Shown here one piece after another: positions 1 through 8,159 of a stretch of 64,000 nt of DNA. The notes below the pieces were generated by a model. The model did not search any database. It saw only the letters and a program-made list of their open reading frames with translations, and was not told where the DNA came from. Every line of letters starts with the position of its first letter. Positions within the stretch are counted from its first letter, which is position 1. Origin of the DNA: Amycolatopsis taiwanensis DSM 45107 (GTDB taxonomy: Bacteria; Actinomycetota; Actinomycetes; Mycobacteriales; Pseudonocardiaceae). The translations under genes and the position numbers were made by a program. The DNA lies in assembly GCF_000519205.1 (NCBI RefSeq), contig NZ_JAFB01000015.1:102875-166874 (forward strand). Direction: 5' to 3'.

Positions 1-180
1 CTCCCGTACCGCGAGTTCCACGCTCCGGTAGCGCGTGTCCCACACTCCCGTACTCCGTGTTCCACGCTCCGGTAGCGCGTGTTCCACACTCCGGTAGACG
101 GGAACGGGGGACTCACACGACGGGAACGGGGGACTCACACGACGGGAAGGTGGGACTCGCGGAGCCCGGCGGAGTAGGAG
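1..180. repeat. Tandem 22-bp repeats
   Basis: About seven head-to-tail units of 22 bases fill the first 170 bases. The first four resemble CGCGTGTTCCACACTCCGGT plus AG; the next three resemble ACGGGAACGGGGGACTCACA plus CG. The 3' end of the adjacent MFS gene runs into the array, so the repeats encode its last few residues. The reverse complement shares the string GGAACACGCG with the 21-bp repeats near 44.7 kb, which suggests a dispersed family. There are no spacers, so it is not CRISPR. Confidence 0.8.
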
Positions 181-1388
181 TCCTCCCGCGGCGGGCGGAC
201 GGTGCTGCGCAGCAGCCACACCCCCGCCGCGAGCGTGAGGCCGATCGCGGCGGCGGCCAGGAAGGACGCCGCGGGGCCGTAGTGCTCGACCAGGAAGCCG
301 CTGACCGACTGGCCGAAGGCCAGGCCCAGCGTCACCGCGGTGATCACCCAGCCGAAGGCCTCGGCGGCGGTTCCCTTCGGAGCCACGATCTCGATCGCCG
401 CGGAGTGGGTGGCCGACTGCGGCGTGATCAGCGCACCCGCCAAGAGCAGGGCCAAGGCGAGTCCCCACAGCGTCGTCGGCACCGCCGAAAGCGCCACCAG
501 CAGTGCGAAGCCGGCCAGCAGCGCCGGCAGCCGCAACGACATGCGCCGGGGCCAGGGCCGGAGGCTGTAGGCCACGCCGAAGGCGACCGAACTCACCGAC
601 CACAGTGAAAGCAGCAGGCCCCCGAGCGTGGGCTCTCCGGCCTCGGTCGCCGCGGCCGGCACCGCCACTTCGATGAACCCGATCACCACCCCGAACCCGA
701 GCACCGCCAGCGCCAGCGTGCGCATTCCCGGACTGGCCAGCGCGCCCAGCGCCGCGCGGCGCTCGGTGCTCGTCGGGCCCCAGGACCGCACCGCAGGGCT
801 GAGCGCGAACAGCACCCCGCCGGTGACCATGCAAAGACCCCCGACGATCATCCCGGTGCCCGGCCAAGGCGCGGCGACGAGCAGGCCGGCCAACCCGGGG
901 CCGAGGATGAAGAACGTTTCCATGCTGATCGCCTCGTACGACAGGGCCGCGCCGTGCACGCCCTCGTCAGTCAGTACGCGGCCCCAGAGCGCCCGGGAGG
1001 CGGACCCGATCTGCGGCTCGGTGATCCCGATCGCGCCGCCGAGCAGCACGAGCACCCAAGTCGGTGCGTGCGTCTCGATCGCCAGCGTGAGTCCTGCCAT
1101 CGCGGTCGCGAACAACGCCACCACGGCGAGCAGCGGCCGGGTGGGGCCCAGTCGGTCGATGAGCCGTCCCTGCCCGACCGCGCCAAGCGAGACCCCGACG
1201 AGGCTGCCCGCCGAGACCAGCCCTGCCACGGCGAACGAGCCCGTCTCGCGCTGGACGTAGAGCAGCGCGGACAGGCCGACCATCGCGATCGGCAGGCGCC
1301 CCAGGACCGAGGCCACGATCGGGCGGGCCATGCCGGGAGTGCGGAGCGCGACGCGATAGTCGCTCAGGCGAAGGTGAGATTGGGACAC
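135..1388 (-). CDS. MFS family transporter
   Basis: A 417-residue, about 12-helix major facilitator protein, probably exporting small molecules; the substrate cannot be read from sequence. The helices are rich in Gly, Ala and Leu, and a charged loop with GRLIDRLGPTRP matches the loop 2-3 signature of the family. The longest frame starts at 1439, but a promoter-like pair (TTGGTA at 1420-1425, CATACT at 1396-1401, 18-base spacer) puts the transcript start near 1389. GTG at 1386-1388 is therefore chosen, giving a leaderless start and the N-terminus VSQSHLRLSDYRV. A palindrome overlaps the -35. The C-terminus lies in the 22-bp repeats. Confidence 0.85.
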   Translation of the reverse strand: MSQSHLRLSDYRVALRTPGMARPIVASVLGRLPIAMVGLSALLYVQRETGSFAVAGLVSAGSLVGVSLGAVGQGRLIDRLGPTRPLLAVVALFATAMAGLTLAIETHAPTWVLVLLGGAIGITEPQIGSASRALWGRVLTDEGVHGAALSYEAISMETFFILGPGLAGLLVAAPWPGTGMIVGGLCMVTGGVLFALSPAVRSWGPTSTERRAALGALASPGMRTLALAVLGFGVVIGFIEVAVPAAATEAGEPTLGGLLLSLWSVSSVAFGVAYSLRPWPRRMSLRLPALLAGFALLVALSAVPTTLWGLALALLLAGALITPQSATHSAAIEIVAPKGTAAEAFGWVITAVTLGLAFGQSVSGFLVEHYGPAASFLAAAAIGLTLAAGVWLLRSTVRPPREDSYSAGLRESHLPVV

Positions 1389-1425
1389 ACGTACCAGTAT
1401 GCCAAAAGTGGTACTGTAGTACCAA
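1385..1425 (-). promoter_or_regulatory. Promoter with palindromic operator
   Basis: On the minus strand TTGGTA and CATACT are separated by 18 bases. The perfect 16-base palindrome TGGTACTACAGTACCA (1409-1424) overlaps the -35, and a further TGGTAC copy lies at 1391-1396. The GTAC-N4-GTAC core resembles operators of GntR-family repressors (YtrA-like). No regulator gene is adjacent, so the repressor would act from elsewhere. The binding protein is inference. Confidence 0.55.
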
Positions 1426-1439
1426 TTGTTACCCGCCAT

Positions 1440-2151
1440 CAGGTTCGGCTGGATTTATCTCGATTCGGTAACGAGGACCGACTTCTGTCCGAGCCGGGGC
1501 AACGAACCGGCCACGGCCGCGTCTTTGCGGGTGAACGGCCTTGAACATCGGGGTAGGGGCCGTGGCATTGTTGAGTTGTCAAAGAATCCCTCCGGATATC
1601 GGGTCGGGGCCTAACAGCCGGAGGGCGGGGAGCGCGGACTGTCGGGGGATGGCCCGCGCAACACGGAGGGCCGGTGCGCCACGTCGGGGGTGGCGCCCGG
1701 CCCGACGTGCGTAGCGCCCCCTACTCGCGCCCGTGGGGCGCTCGCCGGGGCGCACGTCGGGGATTACACCGGGGGTCGAACCCCCGGACCCCCGCCAGGG
1801 GGCAAGCCCCCTGGACCCCCGGTTCGGTGCCGGTTGGGTGGGTTCGGTCACCAACCGTCTGGTCGCCAAAGTCTGTTCAACACGCCGCTTTCGCCGCTTT
1901 GTGGGGCGGCTCTTCGTCGAGACTGCGAACTCATCGTGACGTCGCGCGTGCCTGGCCGGCCAGGGGTAGCAGCTTGGGCTGCCGGCTGGGGGCGTTGCGC
2001 CGCCAGGTAAGGGCGAGCAGAAGAACTGGATGTGGGCCAGGCGAAGGGCCCAGGGCTGCGAAGGGGTTGCGTTGGCAGCCGCTTCCGCCGGGCGGTGCCG
2101 GTTGGGTGGGTCGGCGCCGCCCGGCGGAGAGTTTCGGCGTTGTGGTGGGGG
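1440..2151. other. Non-coding interval with hairpins
   Basis: No frame here looks like a gene: the open frames are Arg/Pro/Gly-rich and lack ribosome sites. It holds an inverted repeat CCCTCCGG...CCGGAGGG (1588-1625), a GGGGG-TCGAA-CCCCC hairpin (1771-1785) and CCAGGGGG-CAAG-CCCCCTGG (1795-1814). The string CGGTGCCGGTTGGGTGGGT occurs twice, near 1826 and near 2094. The hairpins may end transcription of crp, which points this way. Confidence 0.5.
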
Positions 2152-2826
2152 TCAGCGGGCGCGGCGGGCCAGGCGCTCGGGGTCGAGGATCAGCACGCTC
2201 TTGCCCTCCAGACGCAGCCAGCCGCGGTGCGCGAAGTCCGCGAGAGCCTTGTTCACGGTCTCCCGCGACGCACCGACGTACTGGGCGATCTCCTCCTGCG
2301 TGAGGTCGTGCGTGACCCGCAGGATGCCCGCCTCCTGGCTGCCGAACCGCTGGGCCAGCTGCAACAGCGCGCGAGCCACCCGCCCCGGCACGTCGGTGAA
2401 GATCAGCTCGGCCACCATGTTGTTCGTCCGGCGCAGTCTCCGCGCGATCACCCGCAGCAACTGCTCGGCGATCTCCGGACGCGTGGAAATCCACTTCCGC
2501 AGCGACGGGCGGTCCATGCTCACCGCACGAACCTCGGTCACCGTGGTGGCACTGGAAGTGCGCGGGCCCGGGTCGAAAATGGACAGTTCACCGAACATGT
2601 CCGACGGACCGGCGATCCACAGCAGGTTCTCGCGTCCATCGGGGGACTTTCGCCCGATCTTCACCTTGCCGGACAGGATGATGTACAGCTTGTCGCCGGG
2701 CTCGCCCTCGGTGAAGATCACGTGGCCACGCGGGAACTCCACGGTCTCCAAGGTCTGTGCGAGCGCCTCGGCCGCGGCTGGTTCCACACCCTGAAAGATG
2801 CCCGCTCGGGCCAGGGTCTCGTCCAC
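2152..2826 (-). CDS. crp: CRP/FNR-family regulator, cAMP receptor protein
   Basis: A global transcription regulator of 224 residues, the same length as mycobacterial Crp (Rv3676). Residues 1-115 form the cyclic-nucleotide domain, with [17 protein letters not shown] as the phosphate-binding cassette. Residues 140-224 form a winged helix with the recognition helix [20 protein letters not shown], nearly identical to the mycobacterial protein. An ATG lies 15 bases further upstream, but AGGAGG overlaps it and sits 6 bases before the GTG at 2824-2826, so GTG is the start. The family binds cAMP and controls carbon, respiration and development genes. A perfect inverted repeat lies in its upstream region. 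Confidence 0.95.
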   Translation of the reverse strand: MDETLARAGIFQGVEPAAAEALAQTLETVEFPRGHVIFTEGEPGDKLYIILSGKVKIGRKSPDGRENLLWIAGPSDMFGELSIFDPGPRTSSATTVTEVRAVSMDRPSLRKWISTRPEIAEQLLRVIARRLRRTNNMVAELIFTDVPGRVARALLQLAQRFGSQEAGILRVTHDLTQEEIAQYVGASRETVNKALADFAHRGWLRLEGKSVLILDPERLARRAR

Positions 2827-2892
2827 CTCGTGCCTCCTCATCGGTGACGCAGCGTCCTGAAGCGCAGGACAAGGCGTCGGTCACTTGCGTGC

Positions 2893-2927
2893 GTGCAGTG
2901 TAAGCCGTTCGGGCGAGAACACTGCAC
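2893..2927. promoter_or_regulatory. Inverted repeat upstream of crp
   Basis: Perfect 9-base arms GTGCAGTGT (2893-2901) and ACACTGCAC (2919-2927) are separated by 17 bases, 66 bases before the crp start. A second pair, CTCACCC and GGGTGAG, lies at about 2930-2936 and 2961-2967. They could be an operator or a stem-loop. The spacing does not match the usual TGTGA-N6-TCACA Crp site, so autoregulation is not claimed. Confidence 0.4.
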
Positions 2928-2992
2928 GGCTCACCCAAACGCACCTTCGTAACGCCCATATGGGTGAGAACGGGCTCGTCCGATCGAGCAGC

Positions 2993-3244
2993 TTAACTCC
3001 GCGTGCGACGAGGACGCAGCTTGGCTGCCCTTCCGCCGAGCCGGCGCAGCCGGAACAGTTCGAGGGCGCGGCCGATGCCGTGCCCGTAAAGCGCCCTGAC
3101 CTCGTTGGGCCGGGCCTGCTCGAGGAACTCCTCGACCTCCTCCTCCTGCACGGCGACGTGCTTGAGGCGGCTTTCCACGCGCTCCATCGCGAGCGCGAAG
3201 AACATCATCACCAGAGGCACTGCGACTACGAACCAAGCAGTCAT
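2993..3244 (-). CDS. Small membrane protein (Rv3675-like)
   Basis: An 83-residue protein with one N-terminal membrane helix (MTAWFVVAVPLVMMFFALAM), followed by an acidic helix (VQEEEVEEFLEQ) and a very basic tail (LRPRRTRS). The frame extends upstream, but this ATG places the helix at the N-terminus and has GAGGG upstream. Its position between crp and nth matches Rv3675 of Mycobacterium tuberculosis, a possible membrane protein of unknown function. It diverges from nth. Confidence 0.7.
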   Translation of the reverse strand: MTAWFVVAVPLVMMFFALAMERVESRLKHVAVQEEEVEEFLEQARPNEVRALYGHGIGRALELFRLRRLGGRAAKLRPRRTRS

Positions 3245-3338
3245 TGACGTCAGACCCTCGCTTACCGCTTTGATCTCGAGTGCTAGCAGCCAGTCGGCCT
3301 CGTCAACGTGTCCCGGGGCCTTTCCGTAGGCTATCGGG

Positions 3339-4100
3339 GTGCCCAACGCCGTCCGTTACAAGCCACCCCGAAAAGGTGAGGAGACTCGGCTAGCTCTGGT
3401 AAGACGCGCACGCCGCATGGTGCGTTGCCTCACCGAGGCGTATCCGGACGCGCATTGCGAGTTGAACTTCAGCAACCCGCTCGAACTGCTGGTCGCGGTC
3501 GTGCTCTCGGCCCAGACGACCGACCAGCGCGTGAACGAAGTCACGCCGGCCTTGTTCGCCCGTTACCGGACCGCGGCCGACTACGCCGGGGCGAACCGCG
3601 CCGAACTGGAGGAGTTCCTCCGGCCGACCGGGTTCTTCCGGGCCAAGGCCAACTCGCTGCTCGGCCTCGGCGCGGCGCTCGTGGAGCGCTTCGACGGCGA
3701 GGTGCCCGGACGCCTTGACGATTTGGTCACACTCCCCGGCGTCGGCCGCAAGACCGCGAACGTCGTGCTCGGCGACGCCTTCGGGGTGCCCGGTATCACG
3801 GTGGACACGCATTTCGGGCGGCTGGTGCGGCGCTGGGGCTGGACCACGGAGGAGGACCCGGCCAAGGTGGAGAAGGTGATCGGCGAGCTGATCCCCCGCA
3901 AGGAGTGGACGAAGCTGTCGCACCGCGTGATCTTCCACGGACGCCGCGTGTGTCACTCGCGCAAGCCCGCCTGTGGCGCCTGTCCGCTCGCCCGTGACTG
4001 CCCGTCCTACGGCACCGGCCCGACCGACTTCGAGCAGGCCGCGAAGCTGGTCAAGGGGCCGGAACGAGATCATCTGCTGGCTCTGGTGCAAGCACGGTGA
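3339..4100 (+). CDS. nth: Endonuclease III
   Basis: A DNA glycosylase/AP lyase of 253 residues that removes oxidised pyrimidines in base excision repair. The helix-hairpin-helix [14 protein letters not shown] contains the catalytic lysine and is followed by the catalytic aspartate in [10 protein letters not shown]. The C-terminal iron-sulfur motif is complete: C-x6-C-x2-C-x5-C in [17 protein letters not shown]. The start is GTG at 3339, with no strong ribosome site. Its stop overlaps the next gene by GTGA, so it heads an operon with the thioredoxin-like, NUDIX and protease genes. Confidence 0.95.
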   Translation: MPNAVRYKPPRKGEETRLALVRRARRMVRCLTEAYPDAHCELNFSNPLELLVAVVLSAQTTDQRVNEVTPALFARYRTAADYAGANRAELEEFLRPTGFFRAKANSLLGLGAALVERFDGEVPGRLDDLVTLPGVGRKTANVVLGDAFGVPGITVDTHFGRLVRRWGWTTEEDPAKVEKVIGELIPRKEWTKLSHRVIFHGRRVCHSRKPACGACPLARDCPSYGTGPTDFEQAAKLVKGPERDHLLALVQAR

Positions 4101-4687
4101 CCACGGCGGCGAAGTGGGCGTTGGCGGTCGGAATCCTGGTGCTCGGGCTGATCGTCGCGATCCTCCCGCGCCAGTCGACGCCTCCGCCGAACGCCCCTTC
4201 GCCCGACCTCTCCGCGGCCAGAGCGGTCGCCGCGCTGGCGCCCTGCCCGACCGGCACGGGAGAGATCGCCCAGCTGAAGGGGGTCACCGCGGAGTGTCTC
4301 GGCGACGGCACGACCGTCGACCTGGGACAGGCGCTAGCTGGACACACCACGCTGGTCAACGTCTGGGCCACCTGGTGCCAGCCGTGCCGGACGGAGCTGC
4401 CGGTGCTTGAGGCGTACGCGGCCCAACCCGGCGCCGCGAAGGTTCTGGCCGTGCAGACGGCGAGCGATCCCTCGGACGGACTCGCGCTACTCACCCAGTT
4501 GGGTGTACACCTGCCGGTGGTGTATGACGGAATGGGAACTTCCGGGCCGGTGAGCGAGGCGTTGAAGGTGCCGCCCGCGCTGCCGGCCTCCTACGTGGTG
4601 ACCGCGGACGGGCAGGTTCGCTTCATCTCGAACCCACGCACCTTCGTCAATGCTGACCAGGTGCGCGCGGCGGTGGAGGGTCGGTGA
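4097..4687 (+). CDS. TlpA-like membrane-anchored thioredoxin
   Basis: A 196-residue protein with an N-terminal signal anchor (residues 6-24) and an extracytoplasmic thioredoxin fold. The redox motif is WCQPC in [21 protein letters not shown], typical of TlpA/ResA proteins that handle disulfides of secreted or haem proteins. A second cysteine pair occurs near residues 49 and 67. It starts with GTG inside the nth stop (GTGA overlap) and its stop overlaps the following gene. It corresponds in position to Rv3673c. Substrate unknown. Confidence 0.9.
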   Translation: MTTAAKWALAVGILVLGLIVAILPRQSTPPPNAPSPDLSAARAVAALAPCPTGTGEIAQLKGVTAECLGDGTTVDLGQALAGHTTLVNVWATWCQPCRTELPVLEAYAAQPGAAKVLAVQTASDPSDGLALLTQLGVHLPVVYDGMGTSGPVSEALKVPPALPASYVVTADGQVRFISNPRTFVNADQVRAAVEGR

Positions 4688-5349
4688 ACGGACCACTCGT
4701 GGACGTGGCCTCCGTGCCCTCCTGGCTGCGGCCCCTGGTCGAAGCCAGCGCGCAGCTCGATGTCTCGGCCTTCACCCGGGTCCGTCCGCCGCCGAACGGG
4801 CAGGCCCGCTCGGCGTCGGTGCTGATCCTCTTCGGCGAATCCGCCCGTGGTCCGGATGTGCTCCTGCTGCGCCGGGCCGACACCCTCGGCTCGCACGCCG
4901 GTCAGGTCGCCTTTCCCGGTGGCGGGGCCGAGGACCACGACGACGGCCCGGTGGCGACAGCGGTGCGCGAGGCGGAGGAGGAGACCGGGGTCGACCCGGC
5001 CGGCGTGCGGCCGGTCGCACTGCTGCCGGAGCTGTTCGTGCCGGTGTCCCGCTTCGCGGTCACGCCGGTGTTGGCGCACTGGGTGAACCCATCGTCGGTG
5101 CACGCCGTAGATCCAGGTGAGACGGCTGCGGTGGCCCGGGTCACCGTGGCCGATCTCGTCGACCCGGCGAACCGGTTCCAGGTCCGGCGGGCGGGCACGA
5201 ACTGGAAGGGACCCGCGTTCGCCGTGGACGGCATGTTCATCTGGGGTTTCACCGGCGGCCTGCTGTCGACGCTCCTGTCCGTCGCGGGCTGGGAACGCGA
5301 GTGGGATCGAGGCGACGTGCGTGACCTCGCCGGGTGGGAGCCGAAGTGA
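4684..5349 (+). CDS. NUDIX hydrolase, CoA-pyrophosphatase type
   Basis: A 221-residue NUDIX hydrolase. The Nudix box is intact as G-x5-E-x7-REAEEETGV (GGGAEDHDDG...VREAEEETGVDP), which binds the catalytic metal. The preceding segment LLLRRADTLGSHAGQVAFPGG is the extension found in the CoA-pyrophosphatase (NudL, YeaB) subfamily. It overlaps both neighbours by GTGA junctions, so it is translationally coupled between the thioredoxin-like gene and the marP-like protease, as in mycobacteria (Rv3672c). The exact substrate is inferred from the subfamily. Confidence 0.88.
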   Translation: MNGPLVDVASVPSWLRPLVEASAQLDVSAFTRVRPPPNGQARSASVLILFGESARGPDVLLLRRADTLGSHAGQVAFPGGGAEDHDDGPVATAVREAEEETGVDPAGVRPVALLPELFVPVSRFAVTPVLAHWVNPSSVHAVDPGETAAVARVTVADLVDPANRFQVRRAGTNWKGPAFAVDGMFIWGFTGGLLSTLLSVAGWEREWDRGDVRDLAGWEPK

Positions 5350-6542
5350 ACTGGGTCGATCTACTCGTGATCGTGCTGGCCCTGCTGGCGGCCATCTCCG
5401 GCGCGCGCCAGGGTGTCGTGATCGCGCTGCCCGCGCTGGTCGGCGTCACCTGCGGCGCGATCGCCGGCATCCGGCTCGCGCCGCTGGTGGTCGACCTGTT
5501 CACCAACCCGGCGGCCAAGGTCGCGTTCGCGGTCGCCACGCTGGTGTTCCTGGTCGCACTGGGCGAGACCGTCGGCGTGTGGGCCGGGCGGCGGTTCAAG
5601 GGGGCGATCAAGGACCGGTTCAACACCCAGAAGCTGTCCGGGATCGACCAGACGCTCGGCGCGCTCGTGCAGGGCACCGTGGTGCTGCTGGTCGCCTGGC
5701 TGATCGCGGTTCCGCTCACCGGCGTGGCGGCCCTTCCCGGTCTGGCGGGAGCGATCAACAACTCCATGGTCCTCGGTGCGGTCGACCGGGCGGTCCCGGC
5801 CTCGGCCGAGAGCCTGCCCGCGGACCTGCGGAAGCTACTCGACGTCTCCGGCTTCCCGTCCATTGTGGACCCCTTCCAGAAGACGGAGATCAGCGAAACC
5901 GCGCCGCCGGACACGGCGCTGCAGGACAGTGCGGTCGTGCAACAACTGCGCGGCAGTGTGTTGAAGATCCGTGGCACGGCGTCGTCGTGTTCGAGAGCCC
6001 TGGAAGGCACTGGATTCGTCGTGGCGCCCCAGCGCGTGGTGACCAACGCGCACGTGGTCGCCGGCACCGACGAGACCTCGGTCGAGACGGCGCAGGGGCG
6101 GCTGTCGGCACGGGTGGTGTACTTCGATCCCGCGGTGGACCTCGCGGTGCTCGCGGTGCCCCGGTTGCAGGCGTCCCCGCTCTCGCTCTCGGCCGAGGCG
6201 GCCAAGTCCGGGGACAGCGCGATCGTGCTCGGGTATCCGCTCGACGGCCCCTACACCGCGACCGCGGCCCGGATCCGCAACGAGATAACCCTGCAGGGAC
6301 CGGACATCTACGACGCTCGCACGGTACGCCGGGACGTGTTCACCATCCGGGCCCAGGTCCGCAGCGGCAACTCGGGCGGGCCGCTGGTCGACCCGTCCGG
6401 CACCGTGGTCGGCGTGGTCTTCGGCGCGTCGGTGGAGGACGGCGACACCGGCTTCACCCTGACGGCCAAGCAGGTCCGGTCGGTCATCCAGGACGCGTCC
6501 GCGTTGAGCTCGCGTGTGAGCACAAGCTCCTGCGCCGCCTAG
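5346..6542 (+). CDS. marP: MarP-like membrane serine protease
   Basis: A 398-residue protein: four N-terminal membrane helices (about residues 4-130) followed by a periplasmic chymotrypsin-fold protease. The triad is visible as His236 (VTNAHVVAG), Asp265 (FDPAVDLAVL) and Ser343 (RSGNSGGPLV). Cysteines 215 and 396 match the pair that forms the regulatory disulfide in M. tuberculosis MarP (Rv3671c), a protease needed for acid resistance. GTG at 5346 overlaps the preceding stop; a GTG 12 bases upstream is possible. A thioredoxin-like protein in the same operon could act on that disulfide; this is inference. Confidence 0.92.
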   Translation: MNWVDLLVIVLALLAAISGARQGVVIALPALVGVTCGAIAGIRLAPLVVDLFTNPAAKVAFAVATLVFLVALGETVGVWAGRRFKGAIKDRFNTQKLSGIDQTLGALVQGTVVLLVAWLIAVPLTGVAALPGLAGAINNSMVLGAVDRAVPASAESLPADLRKLLDVSGFPSIVDPFQKTEISETAPPDTALQDSAVVQQLRGSVLKIRGTASSCSRALEGTGFVVAPQRVVTNAHVVAGTDETSVETAQGRLSARVVYFDPAVDLAVLAVPRLQASPLSLSAEAAKSGDSAIVLGYPLDGPYTATAARIRNEITLQGPDIYDARTVRRDVFTIRAQVRSGNSGGPLVDPSGTVVGVVFGASVEDGDTGFTLTAKQVRSVIQDASALSSRVSTSSCAA

Positions 6543-6623
6543 CGAGAAGACTGTTTCGAAGCGACCTGCGTGGGTAGCAACGCAAGCCGGCTGCCGCACC
6601 ACAAGCGGCTGACGCCGCTTCGG

Positions 6624-7544
6624 CTAGTCCTGTGCCAGGAAGGCGAGCAGCGACTTGCTGGTGCGCTCGGGGTCCTCGAGATGTGGGAAGTGCCCGACAC
6701 CGGCGAACGATTCGAACCGGGAGCCCGCGCCCTGCCAGGGCGCTGAAGCGCGCGCTGTTTCCGGCAGCACGCAGGGGTCGGCGTCGCCGTGCAACTGCAG
6801 CACGGGTGCGGTGACGCGGTCGCGGACGGCGGCGCGGAACCGGCGCCCCTCCCCGCGGAACTGCGCGCGAAACGCCCATCGGTAATACTCGAGCGCGCTG
6901 TGCGCGACACCGGGCACGAGCATCGCGTGGCGGAAAGCACTTGCCGTTTCGGCGAAATCGTCGGTCCGGGGCCAGCCGGGCCCGGACCAGGCGCGCAGCA
7001 GCCGCTCGACCTCCGCCGCGTCGTCGGCGACCAGCCGGCGCTCCGGCGCCATCGGCAACTGGAACCGGAACAGGTAGCTGGAGGCCCGGGCCTGGCCGCG
7101 CTGCCTGCCCACGGCCGAGCGGTACGCCAGCGGATGCGCCCCGCCGAGCACGCTCACCGACTCGACCAGCCGCGGATGCAGTGCGGCCACGGTCCACGCG
7201 AGCATGCCGCCCCAGTCATGTCCGACCAGATGCGCCCGGCGTTCCCCGAGGGCGCGCACCAGGCCCGCGACGTCACCCGCGAGCGTCCAGCCGTCGTATC
7301 CGCGCGGCGGTTTGTCCGAGTCACCGTAGCCCCGCAGGTCCGCGGCGACCACGTGGAAGCCGGCGTCGGCCAGTGTGAGCAGTTGATGCCGCCAGGCCCA
7401 CCAGAACTCGGCGAACCCGTGCAGCAGGAGCACGGTGGGCCCGTGGCCGGCCTCGGCGATGTGCATGCGGATGCCGTTGGCGGACACGTCACGATGCGTC
7501 CACGGCCCCCTCAACCGGACAGTGGACGGGTCGGGCGATTGCAC
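6624..7544 (-). CDS. ephE: Alpha/beta hydrolase, epoxide hydrolase-like
   Basis: A 306-residue alpha/beta hydrolase with an oxyanion HGF (42-44), nucleophile Asp110 in VGHDWGG, acid Asp256 in HGDADP and base His285 in GVGHFPH. An aspartate nucleophile in the GHDWGG context, plus cap-domain tyrosines, fits epoxide hydrolases rather than esterases. It is convergent with marP and lies 13 bases downstream of the holin-like gene in one operon. In mycobacteria the same place holds ephE (Rv3670). The physiological substrate is unknown. Confidence 0.85.
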   Translation of the reverse strand: MQSPDPSTVRLRGPWTHRDVSANGIRMHIAEAGHGPTVLLLHGFAEFWWAWRHQLLTLADAGFHVVAADLRGYGDSDKPPRGYDGWTLAGDVAGLVRALGERRAHLVGHDWGGMLAWTVAALHPRLVESVSVLGGAHPLAYRSAVGRQRGQARASSYLFRFQLPMAPERRLVADDAAEVERLLRAWSGPGWPRTDDFAETASAFRHAMLVPGVAHSALEYYRWAFRAQFRGEGRRFRAAVRDRVTAPVLQLHGDADPCVLPETARASAPWQGAGSRFESFAGVGHFPHLEDPERTSKSLLAFLAQD

Positions 7545-7557
7545 GGGGCGGGTGCGG

Positions 7558-8043
7558 TCAGGCGACGGTCTCTCGCCGTGGCTTGAGAGCCGCGGCGGTT
7601 TCCTTGACGCTGCTGATGGTGCGTTCCGGTGCCTTGACCTTCTTCACCTTGCGCCAGCCCAGGATGGCGAACATCGCGGTCGTCACCAGCATCAGGACGA
7701 ACACGATGAGGAACGCCGGCCAGCGCAGCCCCCACAGGTCGGAAATCAGCTCGGCGAGGAAGAAAAAGAAGAAAAAGGAACTGTAGAGCCCGATGGCACC
7801 GGCGATGAAGAAGTAGATGCTGCCCGTGAGGCCCTTCTTGACCTCGCCGACGATCTCCGTCCTTGCCAGCTCGACCTCGGCCCTGACCAGCGTCGACATG
7901 TGCTGGGTCGCCTGGCTGACCAGGCTGCCGATCGACTGTTCTCCGGCGGCCGACTCGTGATCGTCGGACAACGGGATGTAGGGCACGGCCTCGAGGCCGT
8001 CCGGGCCGTTGCGTTCGTGCTCCTGGCTGCTCACGTTGGTCAT
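7558..8043 (-). CDS. Phage-holin-like membrane protein
   Basis: A 161-residue protein with two membrane helices (about residues 75-98, which include a run of seven Phe, and 106-130), preceded by an amphipathic segment and ended by a basic tail. This architecture matches the actinobacterial holin superfamily III annotation (Rv3669-like). Its cellular role is not established. It is the first gene of a pair with the epoxide-hydrolase-like gene and diverges from the peptide symporter. Confidence 0.75.
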   Translation of the reverse strand: MTNVSSQEHERNGPDGLEAVPYIPLSDDHESAAGEQSIGSLVSQATQHMSTLVRAEVELARTEIVGEVKKGLTGSIYFFIAGAIGLYSSFFFFFFLAELISDLWGLRWPAFLIVFVLMLVTTAMFAILGWRKVKKVKAPERTISSVKETAAALKPRRETVA

Positions 8044-8159
8044 CGTGCCATGTCCTCCTTCGCCGGGCTCGCTTAGACCTCGACTTCACGGGTTACCCCG
8101 ATCGCTGACGCGCCGGGTGAGAACGCCGGCGGTTGGTTTGTCTGGACCAAAGGGGCGAT

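Noticed and set aside
1579..2494. Several frames between the MFS gene and crp
   Set aside because: Arg/Pro/Gly-rich, overlapping in opposite directions, with hairpins inside; no ribosome sites.
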